Shown: piece by piece, positions 6,141 through 6,683 of the stretch | Position numbering within the stretch: the first letter of the stretch is position 1 | Layout of the letters: each line of letters begins with the position of its first letter | Assembly (NCBI GenBank): GCA_013813755.1 | Contig: JACCRD010000225.1 | Coordinates: 1-6,683, forward strand | Reading direction: 5' to 3' | DNA: 6,683 nucleotides | Source: Acidobacteriota bacterium | GTDB taxonomy: Bacteria > Acidobacteriota > Blastocatellia > Pyrinomonadales > Pyrinomonadaceae | The notes under the pieces: model-generated | What the model was told of the DNA's origin: nothing | What the model saw: the letters and a program-made list of their open reading frames with translations, nothing else | Databases searched by the model: none | Program-made: the position numbers and the translations under genes

Positions 6141-6683
6141 TTATTCCGGAGGTGTCGAAGAAGTCTCCGGGGTCGGAGGAGTTACTCCAGACGGGACAAC
6201 GTAGAATACTGTTTCGACGCCTGTTCCTCTGTCGCCGCCTCTGACAATTGTTACACGATTTGGATCAAGATTACGGAAGCGAATTGAATCACGAATTTGT
6301 TTTTCACGTCTCGTAATTTCTCTTTCAGTTCCATAAATGATGATGTAACCGGTTGCGCTCGGATCGTTGTTTAACTCAATGTAGAAGTTTTCAACACGTG
6401 CTCTAACTTCGTCATTGGGAAGAACTCCAAATCTATCGCTTTCTCTAAATGTCGGAGGAGTGGTAATAATACCAGTTTCTGATGCTGTTCTGGTACATTC
6501 AGTACATACAGCGCTTCTGGTTTCGACAGTCGCGGTTATGTTCTGACTACCCATTTCAGCAGTTGTTTGAACTGTAATAGTTGGCGTTCCCTGACCACTA
6601 ATGATTTCACCTTGTGTTACTGTCCAAACATAGGTGAGGTCTGTGACATTGCCACCGCTAACGTTAGCAGTAAATGTCATCGT
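6141..6683 (-). CDS. Surface protein with Ig/PKD-like domain and divergent OmpA-like domain (N-terminus beyond right edge)
   Basis: The frame is open to the right edge, with 180 residues visible. The ATG at 6680 is preceded by an in-frame Thr codon and falls inside a beta-sandwich repeat, so it is probably not the start. Residues are counted from that Met. Residues 1-72 resemble an Ig/PKD-like domain (FTANVSGG, YVWTVTQGEIISGQGTPTIT, QNITATVE) with a CxxC pair at 59-62 (VCTECTR). Residues 79-163 (DRFGVLPNDEVRARVENFYI, GYIIIYG, ITRREKQIRDSIRFRNLDPN, RVTIVRGG) resemble the OmpA/peptidoglycan-associated fold: a helix, a strand, then the arginine-rich helix seen as LSxxRAxxVxxYL in OmpA, then DPxRV. 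The canonical TDxxG segment after the strand is absent. The tail, 164-179, is rich in Pro, Thr and Glu. A role in anchoring to the cell wall or surface is inferred. The stop is followed by two hairpins. Confidence 0.7.
   Translation of the reverse strand, partial: TMTFTANVSGGNVTDLTYVWTVTQGEIISGQGTPTITVQTTAEMGSQNITATVETRSAVCTECTRTASETGIITTPPTFRESDRFGVLPNDEVRARVENFYIELNNDPSATGYIIIYGTEREITRREKQIRDSIRFRNLDPNRVTIVRGGDRGTGVETVFYVVPSGVTPPTPETSSTPPE

Noticed and set aside
1..6683. A dedicated multi-gene defence, secretion or mobile system
   Set aside because: All four genes belong to recognisable single-gene families, are separated by terminators or wide gaps, and no transposase, integrase, toxin-antitoxin pair, nuclease or repeat array is present.

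Overview
The window looks like a chromosomal segment of an Acidobacteriota bacterium, most likely class Blastocatellia (Pyrinomonadales-like). Three things suggest this: an Oar-like TonB-dependent receptor with an N-terminal carboxypeptidase-regulatory-like domain, a bacillithiol-synthesis enzyme (BshC) outside a Firmicutes context, and an exported protein pairing an Ig/PKD-like domain with a divergent OmpA-like domain. This placement is inferred from gene families and was not tested by a search. Coding regions are of moderate GC and the gaps between genes are very AT-rich.

All four genes lie on the minus strand, so transcription runs from right to left. From right to left: (1) 6683-6141 is the 3' part of a gene for a cell-surface protein with an Ig/PKD-like domain, an OmpA-like domain and a Pro/Thr/Glu tail. 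It is followed by a small hairpin and a perfect 40-bp palindrome that serves as its terminator. (2) 6064-5843 is an AT-rich leader with a possible promoter and a 28-bp imperfect dyad. (3) 5842-3635 encodes a secreted 735-residue Asp-box (BNR) beta-propeller protein with 13 recognisable boxes and a basic Lys/Pro/Ala linker between boxes 9 and 10. It ends at a clear intrinsic terminator. (4) 3513-1831 is bshC, with its own compact promoter, strong Shine-Dalgarno and GTG start. (5) 1699-1 is the first 566 residues of the Oar-like TonB-dependent receptor, which continues beyond the left edge.

The terminators and separate promoters suggest mostly independent transcription units rather than one operon. 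Only the bshC to receptor junction lacks a visible terminator. Three of the four products are predicted to be exported or in the envelope, and the fourth makes the cytosolic thiol bacillithiol, so I see no shared pathway. There is no mobile element, CRISPR array, tRNA or rRNA. I found no convincing new multi-gene system. The most interesting points are the split propeller, the divergent OmpA-like domain and the structured leader of the propeller gene.
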